DNA from: Molanna angustata
Lineage: Eukaryota; Arthropoda; Insecta; Trichoptera; Molannidae
Assembly (NCBI GenBank): GCA_963576475.1
Contig: OY754965.1
Span: 3,398,769 to 3,462,768 of the forward strand
Length of the DNA: 64,000 nucleotides
Direction: 5' to 3'
The notes under the pieces: model-generated
Databases searched by the model: none
Seen by the model: only the letters and a program-made list of their open reading frames with translations
What the model was told of the DNA's origin: nothing
Part shown: positions 20,601-32,668 of the stretch, piece by piece
How the letters are laid out: each line of letters opens with the position of its first letter
How positions within the stretch are numbered: the first letter of the stretch is position 1
Made by a program: the position numbers and the translations under genes

Positions 20601-23600
20601 ATTCGGGAATCAGTAGGGTTGTTAGGTAGTATAGAGACCTCCTCAGAGCTTAATCCTTTGATATGTTAAGTATCTGGATGGGTGAACTATTCTCAATTGA
20701 AAGCTTGATGATGCGTTTGTTGCATTTTATTTTGCTCTTTTATATAATTTACAATTTACGCATTGATCTGCTAATTCTATTGAGGATGTGTATAATGGTA
20801 ATAATAATAATTGAGTGTTATTATTTGTAGTGCTTAATTGTTATTAATATCATTAGTAAATCGACCAGCGCCGTAAAAAAAATTATCTACAGTACACATG
20901 CACCCATTATTATACGATGACATGAGCCAGAATGCTGTCGACATCGATTTTGTGACTTAAGTTTATATTTGTTTATTTTATATAAATCTATAGGTAATTT
21001 AATAAACATTTGTGAGGCAAGAATACCAAATTGGATGGGGTTACTATTGGGATCTGGATGTTGGGAATGACTTAGGTTCGTGACAGGTAAATTTGTTGGG
21101 GTAATAGTGTGGGTTAGTATTGGTGTTCCTATAAATTAGAATAGATTACCTTTATCAGATGCCCGCGGTGCTCAAATAAAGAGTGATTATCAACACACAT
21201 ATGAGTTACAATACTTCCTATTCTATAACTTGTTTAGAACGTCCCGGTTAAATATGTGCGTTCTTATTCCACTTAGTCCAAGTTGATATTCTATAACGCT
21301 GAAATAGGATTGTTCCTATTCAGAAATATTCTTACTTAAAGTAAGTCACGAATTAGTCCAATTCCCTATTCTATGACATTTTAGTCGAATCAACTGTCAA
21401 AACGTTCAAAATTTAGTTCACATCTAATTGGTAGCGTACTAGTTACTTACATAGCAGTTCGGGATATTTCGGTTAAGTTGAAAACATCAGTTGTGTATTG
21501 AAAAAAACAAAAATGAATAAAAATGGCAAGTGTTGCGTTGTATTGAAAATAAAAACCAAATAATATTTGTGCAGATCCATTGAAATGTTAGGTTAGGCGA
21601 TTTTACGGCGACATGATATAAATAAACATGCGCATGAGTAATCTGCGTCATAGACAACCTCCGTTGCACTAATTTTGTAGATTTTAGTTTTAGGATCAAC
21701 GCCAGTTAGGTTAAAATGACAGTTAAGTTAAAATGATATTAATTCTAAATTTTTAGATTGTTCCTATTTTAGTTCAAAAAGTTACTGAATCGGACGTAAT
21801 GAGATATCTACAATCACCCAACAATGCAAACACAAATCTCCAAATTCTAGACCTAGAAATATTTTGTTTTACCACTTATAATCACAATAGTATACTTTTT
21901 TTTAACTTTTCTGCGGACAGTGTCTTTGCACTTCGAAAATGGTCACTGGTTGACCAAAACTAGTCAGTGTCATTAAAGTAGCAGAACTGAAAACTTTGGT
22001 TTTATTTTACCATATCAAATTTATTTATTTATAATTTTTTATATTATATATATTTAGAGTAAATATGATTATTGAGTTTGTTAAATATATTGTTTCACAG
22101 TGGAATGTGAATATTCACCTTGATCTTGGTATATTTAATGACGCAATATAAAATGAAATATGTTCCACCAAACATTTCCACGCTTGTGCAACTAATTAAG
22201 TTATTCGCGTCTATATTGATTACACCATTACTCACTTAAATATACCTGCTTTCGTTCATGGATATGATTGCAAATTCAAAAACCAATAAATTATTTAGCG
22301 ACAGTCTGCGAATTTGACATTGAAAACAATTGTAGTTTGTGAAGAAATATATTTGGGACGAAGCTTCTTTGTTATCAAATTAAGCGACAATGTAAAAGAT
22401 CTAGTACCTAAAGGTACTAAACAAGCACACTTTTTAAAGTTTTCTTCGCGTCGAAATGAAGAATAAATATTTCACGTCAGTCCGTTGATTCTTTACATTC
22501 ATACTGCTAATGTCAAATTCAGTTGTTGTATATAGCAAACAAATTCAATTACAGAACATTGTGAAACGTACAATATCTATTGTGAAATGGATATAAACGG
22601 TACAAAAAATTACATTAAGTTTGTATGAAATACAAAATTGTTTAATTTTATCAAAATATCAAATGAAGCAAGCTGTATTGTTATCGGAAATACCAAAGTT
22701 TCAGAGCTCTAACTATTCGAGAAGATAGTTAAAAATCAATTGCAAATTCAGTACGCACAGGTGAAGTTAAATGTTAGTGTGTAAAAAAATTAATCGCTAG
22801 TTCATACGGTAAGAATAGGTCTTTAGTAGATGCATGTTAAAAGTATGTAGATATGAATTATGCGTTGAGCGTTCATCATGTGCATCCATGTAAAATACTT
22901 TATAAAATTCTTTAGGAACTGTTTCAGCATATCAAATTAGTTCATCTGTTAAAATGAAGTATATGCCCCATATCTTTGGTTTAATCCATTTGACGATAAT
23001 TAGGCGTAGATATTTGTAAATATTCTACTAAACCTTTAACTGGCGAAATGCTATCGGAAACGTCTCTACAATGTGAGCTTATAGTGGAAGCCTCCAAGAT
23101 ATCCTCGAGGCGAAACCAGAGGCGGTAAACTGGCTCTCAGTGCTGGAACTCTTTTATAAAACCATACGAAGTAAGTAAATTAAGGTAAGTTAGATCATCC
23201 ATAGGTCATTCAGCTGCAAGTGTACAAACTATTAAATTTACCATTGGATTATACAGAGATAATCACCAGAAAATAGTGTATGTATTCAATTGTATAAAAA
23301 AATAAATCCATGCCATAAATTTTTCATGGATTAGGCACAGATGCCACTTTTATTTACATCACCAGTTCATTTGCATAAATGCATATTTATGTATTACACA
23401 TCTTATACTTTGTTGTAAAGCAAAATAGGTTTCTATCTATCAATACTTCAATCGAATGGTAATGCCAAATTTTTCTTGGACAAATCTGGTTCCTTATTCC
23501 TGGTAGTTGGGTGTTCTTCAATTTATTCACTTTCCCGGTAAATATAACTGCAATAATTTCTTTCCGAGTGCCCATCCTCTTTTCTTACTATTGTTTTCCT

Positions 23601-24455
23601 TCTCAAAACTCATTCAAATTGACTTAAAATGGTATATTTAATTTTAAATTATATCCAATCAATTCGATGTTAAATATTAATGGATCGCGAATATTTTCAC
23701 AAGACAGAATTCAATTATTAGAAGTTCACGAGGCCCCGTACCGACCGAACAAATTGACAAAGTGGTCGATGATGGAGAGGGTAAAAGATGGAGATGGTCC
23801 AATGAGATCAATTTATAAAGGGAACTGATTTCGAGTGTTTTTTGATCAATTAATAAGACCTTTTCTTAATTAAACCCCATTTTCCAAAGGAGACCACTAA
23901 AATACTCCCAACACGAACGAATTCCGTCGAACTTGCGGAGATAAAGCGACTACAAATTTTCGCGGTTTAAGATTGGGTCACAGCAGGATTATTTGTGGGT
24001 TAAGATATATTTGGACTCGTTTGTTTTGTAAATGGTATGATTTGGAGCAATATATATGGCTCATTTTATTATATTTTGGTTCCTTTCATCTTATACAGAT
24101 CTTCACTGTACACGTGCCGTATCATTTTCAGTTTGTTATATTCCTACCAATGCAGTGTTTTTGATCGATAAACATTTGAATTCTTAACTTATAACGATAC
24201 GTCAGAAACGTCAGGCACGCATTTTACATCTTTATTTTTGTATTTGTTTTTCGTTCCACTTGAAAATGATCCATCCTGTTTTCCCTAACTTTAAATATCT
24301 TATTTTTATTTATTTTACCAAGGACAGCACACAGTACATGCATACAATTATTGAAATTAAATAAATAAAAATACAAAAATAACATGTACCTCTTACGTAC
24401 TATACCTAATATCAAAATAATACAACAAAAGAGTGTGAATTAGTGGGGTGCGCGC
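20601..24455. other. Long low-repeat AT-rich stretch
   Basis: About 3.8 kb without a recognisable gene. One block, 21258-21350 (containing TTGATATTCTATAACGCT and AAGTAAGTCACGAAT), recurs at 56480-56530. The part 23700-23970 is somewhat less AT-rich. The longest frames are about 70 codons and look like chance. This is one of the few stretches without clear transposon remains, so it could hold single-copy intronic or intergenic DNA. Confidence 0.4.
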
Positions 24456-24479
24456 ATGAGAGAAGAGTAATACATGTGT

Positions 24480-24565
24480 GAGTGAAAGAGATATCTAGAA
24501 AGAGTGTGAGTGTGTATGTGTGTGTGTGTGTGAGAGGGTGTGCATGTGTGTGTAGGCGAACATAT
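24480..24565. repeat. (TG)n-rich microsatellite at a LINE tail
   Basis: Interrupted TG repeat located on the 3' side of the minus-strand LINE remnant at 24669-24925, the same relative position as at 18226-18290. Confidence 0.8.
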
Positions 24566-24668
24566 ATTGACAGATTCATGAGTTGGGAAGAAAAAGAAAA
24601 TATACTGCTGAGGGTTGTTGGGAAAAATAAAATTAATCAGTACCTAATTGTTATAATGTCACGATGTT

Positions 24669-24930
24669 AGATATAAGTTTATTTTTGAATGTTATATGTG
24701 AATCAAAAAATATGTCTAAGTCGGCATTTTTTTCGTAAGAGTTAAATAAGTTTATCATTCTGTTAATCGGAGCGTTTTTGGAAGCATTTGTTTTACAGAT
24801 ATTGGAGAAGAAAAGTGACGTATGTCTTGTCCGGCGAGTAGATGTATTAAATTTGATATTGGTAAGAATTTCATGACATTCTATGTTTCCATTTAGTATA
24901 CTGTGAAGGAAAATTATATATATCGATTAG
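24669..24930 (-). pseudogene. LINE C-terminal fragment
   Basis: Minus-strand frame of about 85 codons: a LILTNIK-like stretch, then FNTSTRRTRHTSLFF, SNICKTNASKNAPINRM, and a C-terminus FKNKLISNIVTL. It aligns block by block with the end of the LINE at 18318 (PLRRSRHTTLFRP, KTNAAKNSTINT). The frame is intact over its short length; all upstream domains are gone. Confidence 0.75.
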
Positions 24931-24959
24931 TAAATCAAATGATTTGAGGGCCAACCCAA

Positions 24960-26370
24960 TACCGGGCCATAGTTAGGCGACTGGTGACCGAGTGAGTGAT
25001 CCGCCATACAGCGCTATACGTTACTGGTGACCAGTAGCGACTGGTAGATCATATTTTTGATAATTTTTGGTAGTGCAATTTTTTTCTATAACTAAATTAA
25101 TTGGTATTTAATCGATATGCGTTTACGTATATCTACACAGATATATACGTCTATGTTGGTACATTATGGATAAAAATGAAATACCTAATCATAGAATAAA
25201 TAATATACATATTCAAAATATTTTACCTATTTGTAAAGAAGGTCAATCCTGCGCTGCTTCTATTTGGCAAAAACTTCAATCACTCGTTTGTTATTGATCG
25301 ATATCTACAATCTAATTGTGTTTTAATGTCAACAGTATCTATGTTAGATAATTTATTGTATTGCGTAAATTTATTTGTGAAGAATTATGTTTTTTTTAAT
25401 TTCTCAGATAATTGAGCCAAATCACGAACACCTTTTATAATCCAACAATCCAAGTAGATATAGTCGCCATGAATAGTAAACATGGAAAACAAAATAAACT
25501 ATTTAATTTGTCACAACCACATAACCATGATGCTTTATCATAAAACTGGATTTTAAAAACACGAACAAAATTCTTAGTTATAATTTTGCATTGTTGTTTA
25601 ATATTTAACATTGGTCTTGGAAGACCTCCACGATTTATTTTTAATAAACACATCTATTAATTCACTCGTTTTTAAATCTATAAGATATCTGAACTATACA
25701 CAAATATTTATTGATTTAGATTATCTTGTAAAAAGCGATGATATACGATATAAACAAAGTTTGTTTCTGACTAAACTGACTAAAACCTGACAAATTACTC
25801 TAATTACGCATGCTCAATGCTCATGTATAGTGTTTACATTACGAAGAAAAAAGATAACACGCGAATATTCATGTTTCAATACTAATTGCGAACATATTAG
25901 AGAGAGCGAGATAGAGATATACATTCTAAGTACATCTAAGATATGATAATTTGGTGCAACGCACGAAATTTGTGAAATGAATACATTGCTAGCAAGTACA
26001 AGTATCTCTTTCTCATCTAATACGAGACTATCTCTGTCTGTTCATACATACGCTATACAATAGACAATTTTAATTTGGTGCATTTTTGATATCGCACGCC
26101 GTACTAAATAATATTTGTATTGTGGTAGATTACATAATATTATATCGATCGCGAATAAGATATAAAGTATATGGACAGTGTTTACTAAGTAATTATTATT
26201 TTAAGAAAAAATAACAGTAGTAAAGTAAAGCATAATATTATTTTTAAAACATATTTAAATATTATTTTTTACAATATATCATTTAAAAAATGGTAGTGCA
26301 ATTGATCCAACGCACTTTATATAGAGTCGCCGCTGCTGGTGACACAACCAGCGCAGTCACGTTACCATTA
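24960..26370 (-). mobile_element. Degraded hAT-type transposon region
   Basis: At 25435-25653 a minus-strand frame reads FKIQFYDKASWLCGCDKL, then LFCFPCLLF, the C.C...FCFPC zinc-binding pattern of the TTF domain that opens many hAT transposases. After a stop, the next blocks (25320-25430) contain KKHNSSQI and NTINYL, the expected KKHe.S..H continuation. The region is bounded by similar inverted blocks, GGTGACCAGTAGCGACT near 25023 and AGTCGCCGCTGCTGGTGAC near 26324, which may be remains of the ends. The catalytic RNase-H part was not found. Confidence 0.55.
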
Positions 26371-27120
26371 CAGATTGCAATTGCTGGATCTCGTGTCCAG
26401 CAATCCAGCTGGATCCAGTAAATTTTTGGACTTGCTGGATCCTGCGCTGCGGATCTGCAATTGATTAATGTTCAAATAATGGCATATATGCTCAGTGATT
26501 TGAAACATTGTCAGTGATCTGTCTACATAGGTCATACCTACAAGAAGTATAACTAAGGGTGATGTTGAAAGAATATTTGATATGATCGAACACCTTTTGA
26601 TTATCATATCATTTTACGCCCTTATATCTCAAACCCTTAAATGCGCGTATATTTTTCACGATGTAATAAACGAGAAGTGAATTTTATATAACCTTATTTC
26701 CCCATTGGGCTGTTAGAAGCATTTTTGTATGTGGTTAAAAATATTCTCAGTATTCTCGCAGATTTTCTAGTACTGCCAACCTTTTATATCGAATCTCAGC
26801 TGAAATAGAATAATACACACACAAACTTAATATTATTTTCATATTTTGAAAACAGTTGTTAAAGCAAGGATTACCTCTTCTAAAGTTATATCTATAATTA
26901 AAAGTAAAGACTTTTTGATTCTACATTAATTTAATTGAGCGCGATAGGCCTATTTCGCCTTGTTAGGGCATTGACTAGCTAGCTCTTCTTAACCTGATTA
27001 AAATACTAGTGGTTATTGTTTGAGTAAGTTTGAGTGAAATTTCCTAATTTTGTTTTTTACAATCAAATAAACTGATAAATACGAGTTCAAATCTTAACAT
27101 AAATAAAATAAAATAATAAC
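26371..27120. other. Unassigned, with a GCTGGATC cluster
   Basis: At 26382-26450, GCTGGATC/CCAGC blocks occur four times in both orientations. Otherwise A/T-rich without recognisable content. Confidence 0.4.
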
Positions 27121-27134
27121 TTTTATTTAGGGAT

Positions 27135-27165
27135 TGTTTTCAGACACAACGATATATTCGGGGGT

Positions 27166-27218
<53 letters not shown>

Positions 27219-27239
27219 TACAATGTTTTCAGACACAAC
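27135..27239. repeat. 73-bp insertion with (T)50, between 16-bp direct repeats
   Basis: TGTTTTCAGACACAAC stands at 27135-27150 and again at 27224-27239. Between them are a 16-bp stretch starting GATATATTCGGGGG, a run of 50 T (27167-27216) and ATTACAA. The direct repeats look like a target-site duplication of a short retroposed piece within family Y. Confidence 0.65.
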
Positions 27240-27475
27240 ACTCAAAGTCGAGTATCGAATGTACCTGAAGTAGCACATTATGGCGTATTTCACACCAATC
27301 TCACTGAACGCTTTCGAGCGGCGTTTCAATCGGAACGCAGCATCGGGCACACTTGATGTTCAATCTGAAAGCCACAGAGTGTCTTTCGAGCGTCTGTTTC
27401 CGGTCATTATGAATGGCTTCGAGCGTCACTAAGTACACTCGGCGTTCATTGTGAACGCACCTTTGAAATAACACC
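27240..27475 (-). repeat. Family Y repeat, longest copy
   Basis: Read on the minus strand it opens GCGTTCACAATGAACGCCGAG, continues through CAGACGCTCGAAAGACACTC and GAAACGCCGCTCGAAAGCG, and ends TTTGAGTGTTGTGTCTGAAA. Pieces in the same order occur at 43340-43490 and 43870-44005. No coding frame and no clear terminal inverted repeats; class unknown. Confidence 0.65.
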
Positions 27476-27479
27476 TAGC

Positions 27480-28020
27480 TGTCTTACTGAAAACGTCGTT
27501 ATAATAATAATGTTTATTTTGTTTTGGGAAATTTTCAACAGAAGACTGTACGCTCCATTTTCTTTTACGGAAGTAACACATTCAGCTAAACCATTGTTTC
27601 CATATTGTATAGTTTCTATATTGTATAGTGAGAAGCGACAGAAACAAGCATTCAGATTTTACCCCATTATTTCCCGAAGAAGCGTGGAACTCAGAATCGT
27701 ATCAAGGCATAATACAATGTTGCGGATGTACTAGGCTCAAATACATTTGAGTCTCTTGAATGAACCATTTGAAAAAAATAACTTTTTTGAAAAAAAAACT
27801 AAATAAATATGAAGTAGAATTAATAAATCTATAGGTATTTAAATCTCTCATAATATCAAATATGAATGTTTACTCTTCACTATAGTAAAATACGATTTCA
27901 GAATCAATTTACGAATAATTAGAGTGCATACTTTTAAGTTTTGTTACCAATTAAAAATGCTGTAAATCTGTCAATTTTTACTTTTCTTATTAGAAAACTT
28001 CAGTATACCGTAAAAACATT
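27480..28020. other. Unassigned sequence
   Basis: AT-rich, only short chance frames. The right part may contain the 3' end of the mariner element, but I found no clear inverted end. Confidence 0.4.
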
Positions 28021-29075
28021 TCAAATTTAACAAACGCTATATTTTTGTTCGGCGCAGCCACCTTTACTGCGGATAATAGTATCGAGTCTGTCCGAGAAGG
28101 CTTCACACGCTGCACGAATGTGATCGTGGTATTTTGTCCCACTCTCGATGAAGAACAATCTTTAAAGCGTCGACAGTCTCATATTTTTTTGTTAATACTT
28201 TGGCCTGCAGAATGGACCATATGGAAAAATCCATTGGGTTCACGCCTGGGGAATATGGGGGCCATTGTTGTGAATAAATGAAGCTGGGATTTTTTCTTGT
28301 AAAAAACTTAGGATTTCACGGGCTTTATGGGATAGTGCTGAGTCTTGTTGAAACTTCCAATGGTTTCTACCGAACTGTTTACGTGCCTAAGGTAACAAAG
28401 CATCGCATCGTTTAAAATCTTTTCACGATAGATTTGTTGATTTACCTTTACGCCCTGTTCAATGAAAACGAGTGGAGAGCGTACTGTGGCAGTTACCGCG
28501 GACCAAACCATCACAGATGCAGGCGCTTGTTTTCGCATAGCAATTCGCAGGTCCAAATTGTTTTTTGATTTGCACTCCAACCAAACACGATCGTTTTTTA
28601 CATATTGCTGAACCGTAAAAAAAATTGTCATCAGAAAACACCAAATTTTCAAGCTTGCCACCAACGTGCAAGTGTTTTAACACCTTTGCTCTTGCTAGGC
28701 CAATTGCCTTACGTGCAGGTATTAAATCTTACACTTTTATTATTTTGTGGGACTTCAATCTAAGTTCATTTTTTAATATGCGCCCTATACTTCAAGCAGA
28801 CACATTGAGATTTTTCGCCAATTGAACTGCTCTTTGTCGTGGATTACGTTGAATTCTGGTCTTCACCTTTCGAACCATTTCTGGCGATGTTGCTGTTTTT
28901 GGATGTCCACCTCCATGGCGTTTTTTGACGCTACCAATATCATTGTAACGTGTAATGGTCCGATACACAAATATTTTGTGCACATGTAAATGTCGTAGCT
29001 CATTAACAATGGCTGGTTGCGATCTTCCAGCCAAATATAAAGCAATAACACTGTTGCGTTTGAATTCCATTTCGA
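28020..29075 (-). pseudogene. Tc1/mariner-superfamily transposase, broken
   Basis: The start (29070) reads MEFKRNSVIALYLAGRSQPA, a helix-turn-helix, then VYRTITRYNDIGSVKKRHGG. Further on come LVFSDDNFF (first catalytic Asp), MVWSAVTA, PLVFIEQGVKVNQQ, FNKTQH/QQDSALSHKA (second Asp) and NPMDFSIWSILQAK (third Asp). About 36 residues separate the last two Asp, which fits the D,D37D (maT-like) type. Two in-frame stops lie between 28660 and 28800, and frameshifts occur near 28600, 28360 and 28250. The cut-and-paste enzyme is therefore inactive. Terminal inverted repeats were not identified. Confidence 0.8.
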
Positions 29076-29107
29076 TAACTTTTATTATCTGTGATGTAAA
29101 ACAATAT

Positions 29108-29168
29108 GCTTTGAACCGCTGGATTACTAGCCCAGCGCGCTAACCGCTCTGCCATCGACCCATCTAAA
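29108..29168 (-). repeat. tRNA-derived SINE head, truncated
   Basis: On the minus strand GGTCGATGGCAGAGCGG..GCTGGGCTAGTAATCC is nearly identical to 37140-37207 but stops before the B box, giving way to other sequence next to the mariner remnant. Both copies share TTAGATGGGTCG upstream. Confidence 0.7.
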
Positions 29169-29324
29169 TTATCATGATAGTATTGTTAGTTGATGATTGA
29201 TAAATGGAGTGGGTTTGAATGCAAGTTATTTTTTATTCCATTTTTATTTTTTTTCTTAATACATTGTTAACTACAATTTAAAATAAAATAAAAATATAAT
29301 GTTGTCATATTTGTAATACAGTTG

Positions 29325-29520
29325 ATTGGAATAAATTGCCTAATGGCAATAAGCCCACCAGTATTTATTTATATTATGTACAAAAAATAAATAATGCAAA
29401 ATATTTATATACATTGTGTACAAAAAAATAAATAAACAAAATACATTAAATTAGAGGTGAATAGTTTAAGTTTCTTTAGTGAATATGGCCTTGTTAAACA
29501 AATACAGAATATTATATAAA
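29325..29520 (+). repeat. LINE/SINE 3'-end-like sequence
   Basis: ATTGCCTAATGGCAAT (a hairpin) at 29335 is followed by A/T-rich sequence with AATAAATAA runs, the form of a LINE tail. At 29484, AATATGGCCTTGTTAAACAA matches 37042-37063 in the SINE tail. Confidence 0.45.
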
Positions 29521-29534
29521 TCTCTACATTAATT

Positions 29535-30805
29535 AGGTATATAGTTAAAAGCTGGGTACAAAATTATTTATTTAAAATAAAACAATATGTCAAACTCAAC
29601 AATAAAGAAACGAGAAAGAAAACGATTTCAAAAACGCAAACTTAGGTATACCTCAAGGTACTGTACTTGGTCCACTTTTATTTAAAATTTATGTGAATGA
29701 TATATTCAATCTGCCAATATCTGGTAAAATAATTTCTTATGCTGATGACACTGCCATTATACAGAAAGATAACACCTGGAAGGAATTAATTGCCTCAACT
29801 GAATCAGATATAAGTGTTTTAAAGTCTTGGTTCGATTGTAATGTACTTTCATTGAATACAGATAAAACGTGTATTATCCCATTTGCACTAAATGATAAAT
29901 ACATCCCAGAAAACCTTAATATTAAAATTCATATTGACAATTCCTGTTTCAACAACTCCATATCTTGTAACTCAGCGTGTATTAAATTATCAACTAAAAA
30001 TAACATCAGATACCTAGGCATTATTATTGAAAGCAGTATGAAATGGAAATTGCATATAACTACTACTGTTGAACGCCTTAAAAAGCTAATTTTTATTTTT
30101 CTGAGACTAAGAAATATACTTCAAACAAACTTGCTTAAAACAATATATTTTTCATTATTTCAATCCATCTTACAATATGGCATTATATGTTGGGGGGAGC
30201 TTTTAAAACCATTTTAGTGCCTTTAGAAGTTTTTCAAAGAATCATTATTAAAATTATATTAAAAAAGAGATTTGATTATCCAACTATTAATGTATTTCAA
30301 GAATTTAAAGTTTCAACTGTTGAAAATATCTACAAAAAAATCTCATTGTTCCAAATTCATAAAGATATTCTTAGAAATTCAAACCAACTGTCATTTTCTA
30401 TAAGCAGCAGAATAAATTCACAAGGATGTATTACCATTCCTCTTTTACGTACAACAGCCTCACAACATTTCTATAAGTATAAAGGTACTAAGTGGTTTAA
30501 TAAACTCCCTTTGAGTCTTAGACTCGAAAAAAATTATAATATATTTAAAAATAAAATTAAAAAATTGTACTGATTTATTTTTTGTTATTTCATTCTTGTT
30601 TTGTGTAGCTTCATATTTTTTAGTAGATGTACAATGTTTTGGCAAATGTAACAATATTAAATAGATACTCCCCTCTTTTAACACGAGATTTTATCTCAAT
30701 TAAAGAGGGTTATTATGAATTATATGATGGAAATTGTATACCTTTTAAAATTATGATTTATATGTGAACCTTGTATTGTTTTTGTTAATAAATAAAAAAA
30801 ATGCG
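29535..30805 (+). pseudogene. 5'-truncated LINE, plus strand
   Basis: It starts within the reverse transcriptase: WVQNYLF..KQYVKLNN, then after a shift GIPQGTVLGPLLF (29647), YADD at residues 16-19 of the frame starting 29693, NNIRYLGIIIESS, and SLFQSILQYGIICWG. A shift near 30200 leads to the last frame (to 30573) with LEVFQRIIIKIIL and GTKWFNKLPLSL. Same family as the long minus-strand LINE. The tail (30574-30805) has a hairpin at 30671-30709 (CCCTCTTTTAA / TTAAAGAGGG outer arms, GAGAT / ATCTC inner) and ends AATAAATAAAAAAA. Confidence 0.85.
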
Positions 30806-31182
30806 ACTAAGTCCTGTTGTTTTGCATACCACTAAGTAAGAATGTCATCGAAATGATATTGATATCTCTTAAAATTTATTTCCACGTTGAAAACTCTGTT
30901 GTTTAATTTAGTTTGCCGGGGTTTGTAAATGAAAGAATCCGGTCCTGTCAATATTGTACACACCCAGATGTTACTTTGTAACAAGCTCTGTTGGGGAAAT
31001 TAATAATTATTACGAAATCTATTCAGCCATCGAGATTAACCCACCAAAGAACTAACATTGCGGCATGTAATTGTCGCATCCTATCTACAGTCGCGTTTTA
31101 CTTATAGGCAAGTCGATTAAAAAAAACTAATTCTTGATTTTTTTAAAAGGCTCAGTCAAAACTTATTTTTCCTAACAATCTT
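30806..31182. other. Unassigned sequence
   Basis: No recognisable gene or repeat; composition is slightly less AT-rich than average. Confidence 0.35.
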
Positions 31183-31560
31183 ACTTAAGGCCCTTGTTTA
31201 CCTTGAGCATACGTATCTAAACAAATATGCACACTAAATTAATTTCTAATATATTTTTTACTTATTTTACTTATTTTATATTACTTCTCGGGCAACTAAC
31301 AGATACTGTGTCAAATATTAATTTAACACGCACCCAATAAGAAGTTGCCACATTCTGGAGACACGATATTAACCGTCTCACAGATTCAGACTGAAAACAC
31401 AATTAAAAACTGTGTCTCCACCGGGAATCGAACCCGGGACCTTTGGCTCAGCAGTCAGATACCAAACCAACTAAGCTACGAAGGTCGACAGGTATGAAAC
31501 ATAAATAAATATTGTATATTACCAAATCTGTGATATACAATATTTTTTCGTAAAAAAAGT
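31183..31560 (-). mobile_element. SINE-like element inserted in family Z
   Basis: The outer parts (31183-31250 and 31505-31560) match the uninterrupted Z copy at 9985-10130. The insert, read on the minus strand, opens with a tRNA-like head: GTAGCTTAGTTGG (A box, about 31468) and GGGTTCGATTCCCGG (B box, about 31428), then a body shared with 11755-11925 and partly with 55720-55850. Pol III-type internal promoter boxes with a non-tRNA body define a SINE. Confidence 0.7.
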
Positions 31561-31639
31561 AAAATTTAGAGTTTTTTTTTAAAAAAGTAAGCGAGTTATT
31601 AAAATAGTGAAAAACTCGGTAGATTTCCATATTTTCTTT

Positions 31640-31893
31640 CGATTGAATTAAAAATCTGTGGGAGTCTTATCTAATCTAATCCTCCAGACGGTACCATCAG
31701 ACACAGGTTCTAGGATTTTACCAAGCACTCATCTCTCAAACGTGTCCAGCATTTTAGCAGATCTGGCTGTAAGTGTCCATGTTTCACATCCATATGTCAC
31801 AACTGTTCTAATGATTGTCTTGTACAGTGTGATTTTTGTATTCCTATGGACACTTGATTTGAACACCGGCAGAAGAGAGAACAATGCTCCGTT
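31640..31893 (-). pseudogene. Older RTE-type LINE, part downstream of an insertion
   Basis: Minus strand: SVHRNTKITLYKTIIRTVV, TYGCETWTLTA and MLDTFER, the region after the reverse-transcriptase palm in RTE-type elements. Upstream on the minus strand the frame NRITTGNGALFSLLPVF would be continuous if the 31894-32157 segment were absent. The frame has one stop after FER. Confidence 0.75.
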
Positions 31894-32146
31894 CTTCTTC
31901 TTCGATGGCGCTACAGCTCAAGTCGAGCCTTGGCTTCCTTCAACTTCTGCCTCCAACCCCGTCTGTCCTCAGCTGCCGTCCTCCAGTGTGTAATGCTTAA
32001 GAGCTGTACTGCATCCCTCCTCACCTCGTCCTGCCATCGCAACCTGGGTCTTCCTATCTTCCTTCTTCCTCCTGGATGATCAGTCATAATTCTCTTAGGA
32101 ATTCGCATATTTGGCATTCTCTGAACATGTCCAGCTCATGAACATG
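31894..32146 (-). mobile_element. Young RTE 3' fragment with 11-bp target duplication
   Basis: The minus strand codes MPNMRIPKRIM, then GRRKIGRPRLRWQDEV, and WRQKLKEAKARLEL before the stop, typical of the RTE C-terminus, followed by a very short tail GCGCCATCGAAGAAGAAG. AATGCTCCGTT flanks it on both sides (31883-31893 and 32147-32157). The frame is intact. It is 5'-truncated and sits inside the older RTE copy. Confidence 0.85.
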
Positions 32147-32157
32147 AATGCTCCGTT

Positions 32158-32660
32158 ACCTGTTGTTATTCTGTTTTTTATTTATACGCCCTCTAAATCA
32201 CCAATTCGTTTAAAAGTTTGCAAATCATGTATCGACTGTATCAACTCTTCTATCCACGTGTAATAAACAAGGACAACGTCGCAATGCCAATTTGATAGTT
32301 GGAAACAATCTTCATTAGAAATGGCGCTTTCAATGTTGTTGTTGATCTAGACTTTATTTAATACCCATTAGCCCATTATAAATAATCTGATGTACGAGTA
32401 CATAAATGCATAAGGACTTTATTAAAATTACTATTATCTGAACTTTCTAAATGCTCCCACGTTATGGGAAATTGTATTTTTTTATTAAGTTTGAAGAATG
32501 CACTCAAAAGCGAGTTCCATAATACTCAGGGATTGCGAATGCAAGAAAAAATTATATTTGAGCGTTTAGTGTTGGCATTGATAGTTAAATTAATAAAATC
32601 AACTTCTACTGTGTTAAAATTAATACATATTAGGTTATTAAATCAAACTAACTGATTGGA
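32158..32660. other. Older RTE continuation, then unassigned
   Basis: The first ~70 bp belong to the older RTE copy (minus-strand NRITTGNG). Beyond about 32230 nothing is recognised. Confidence 0.4.
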
Positions 32661-32668
32661 GTGCTACT

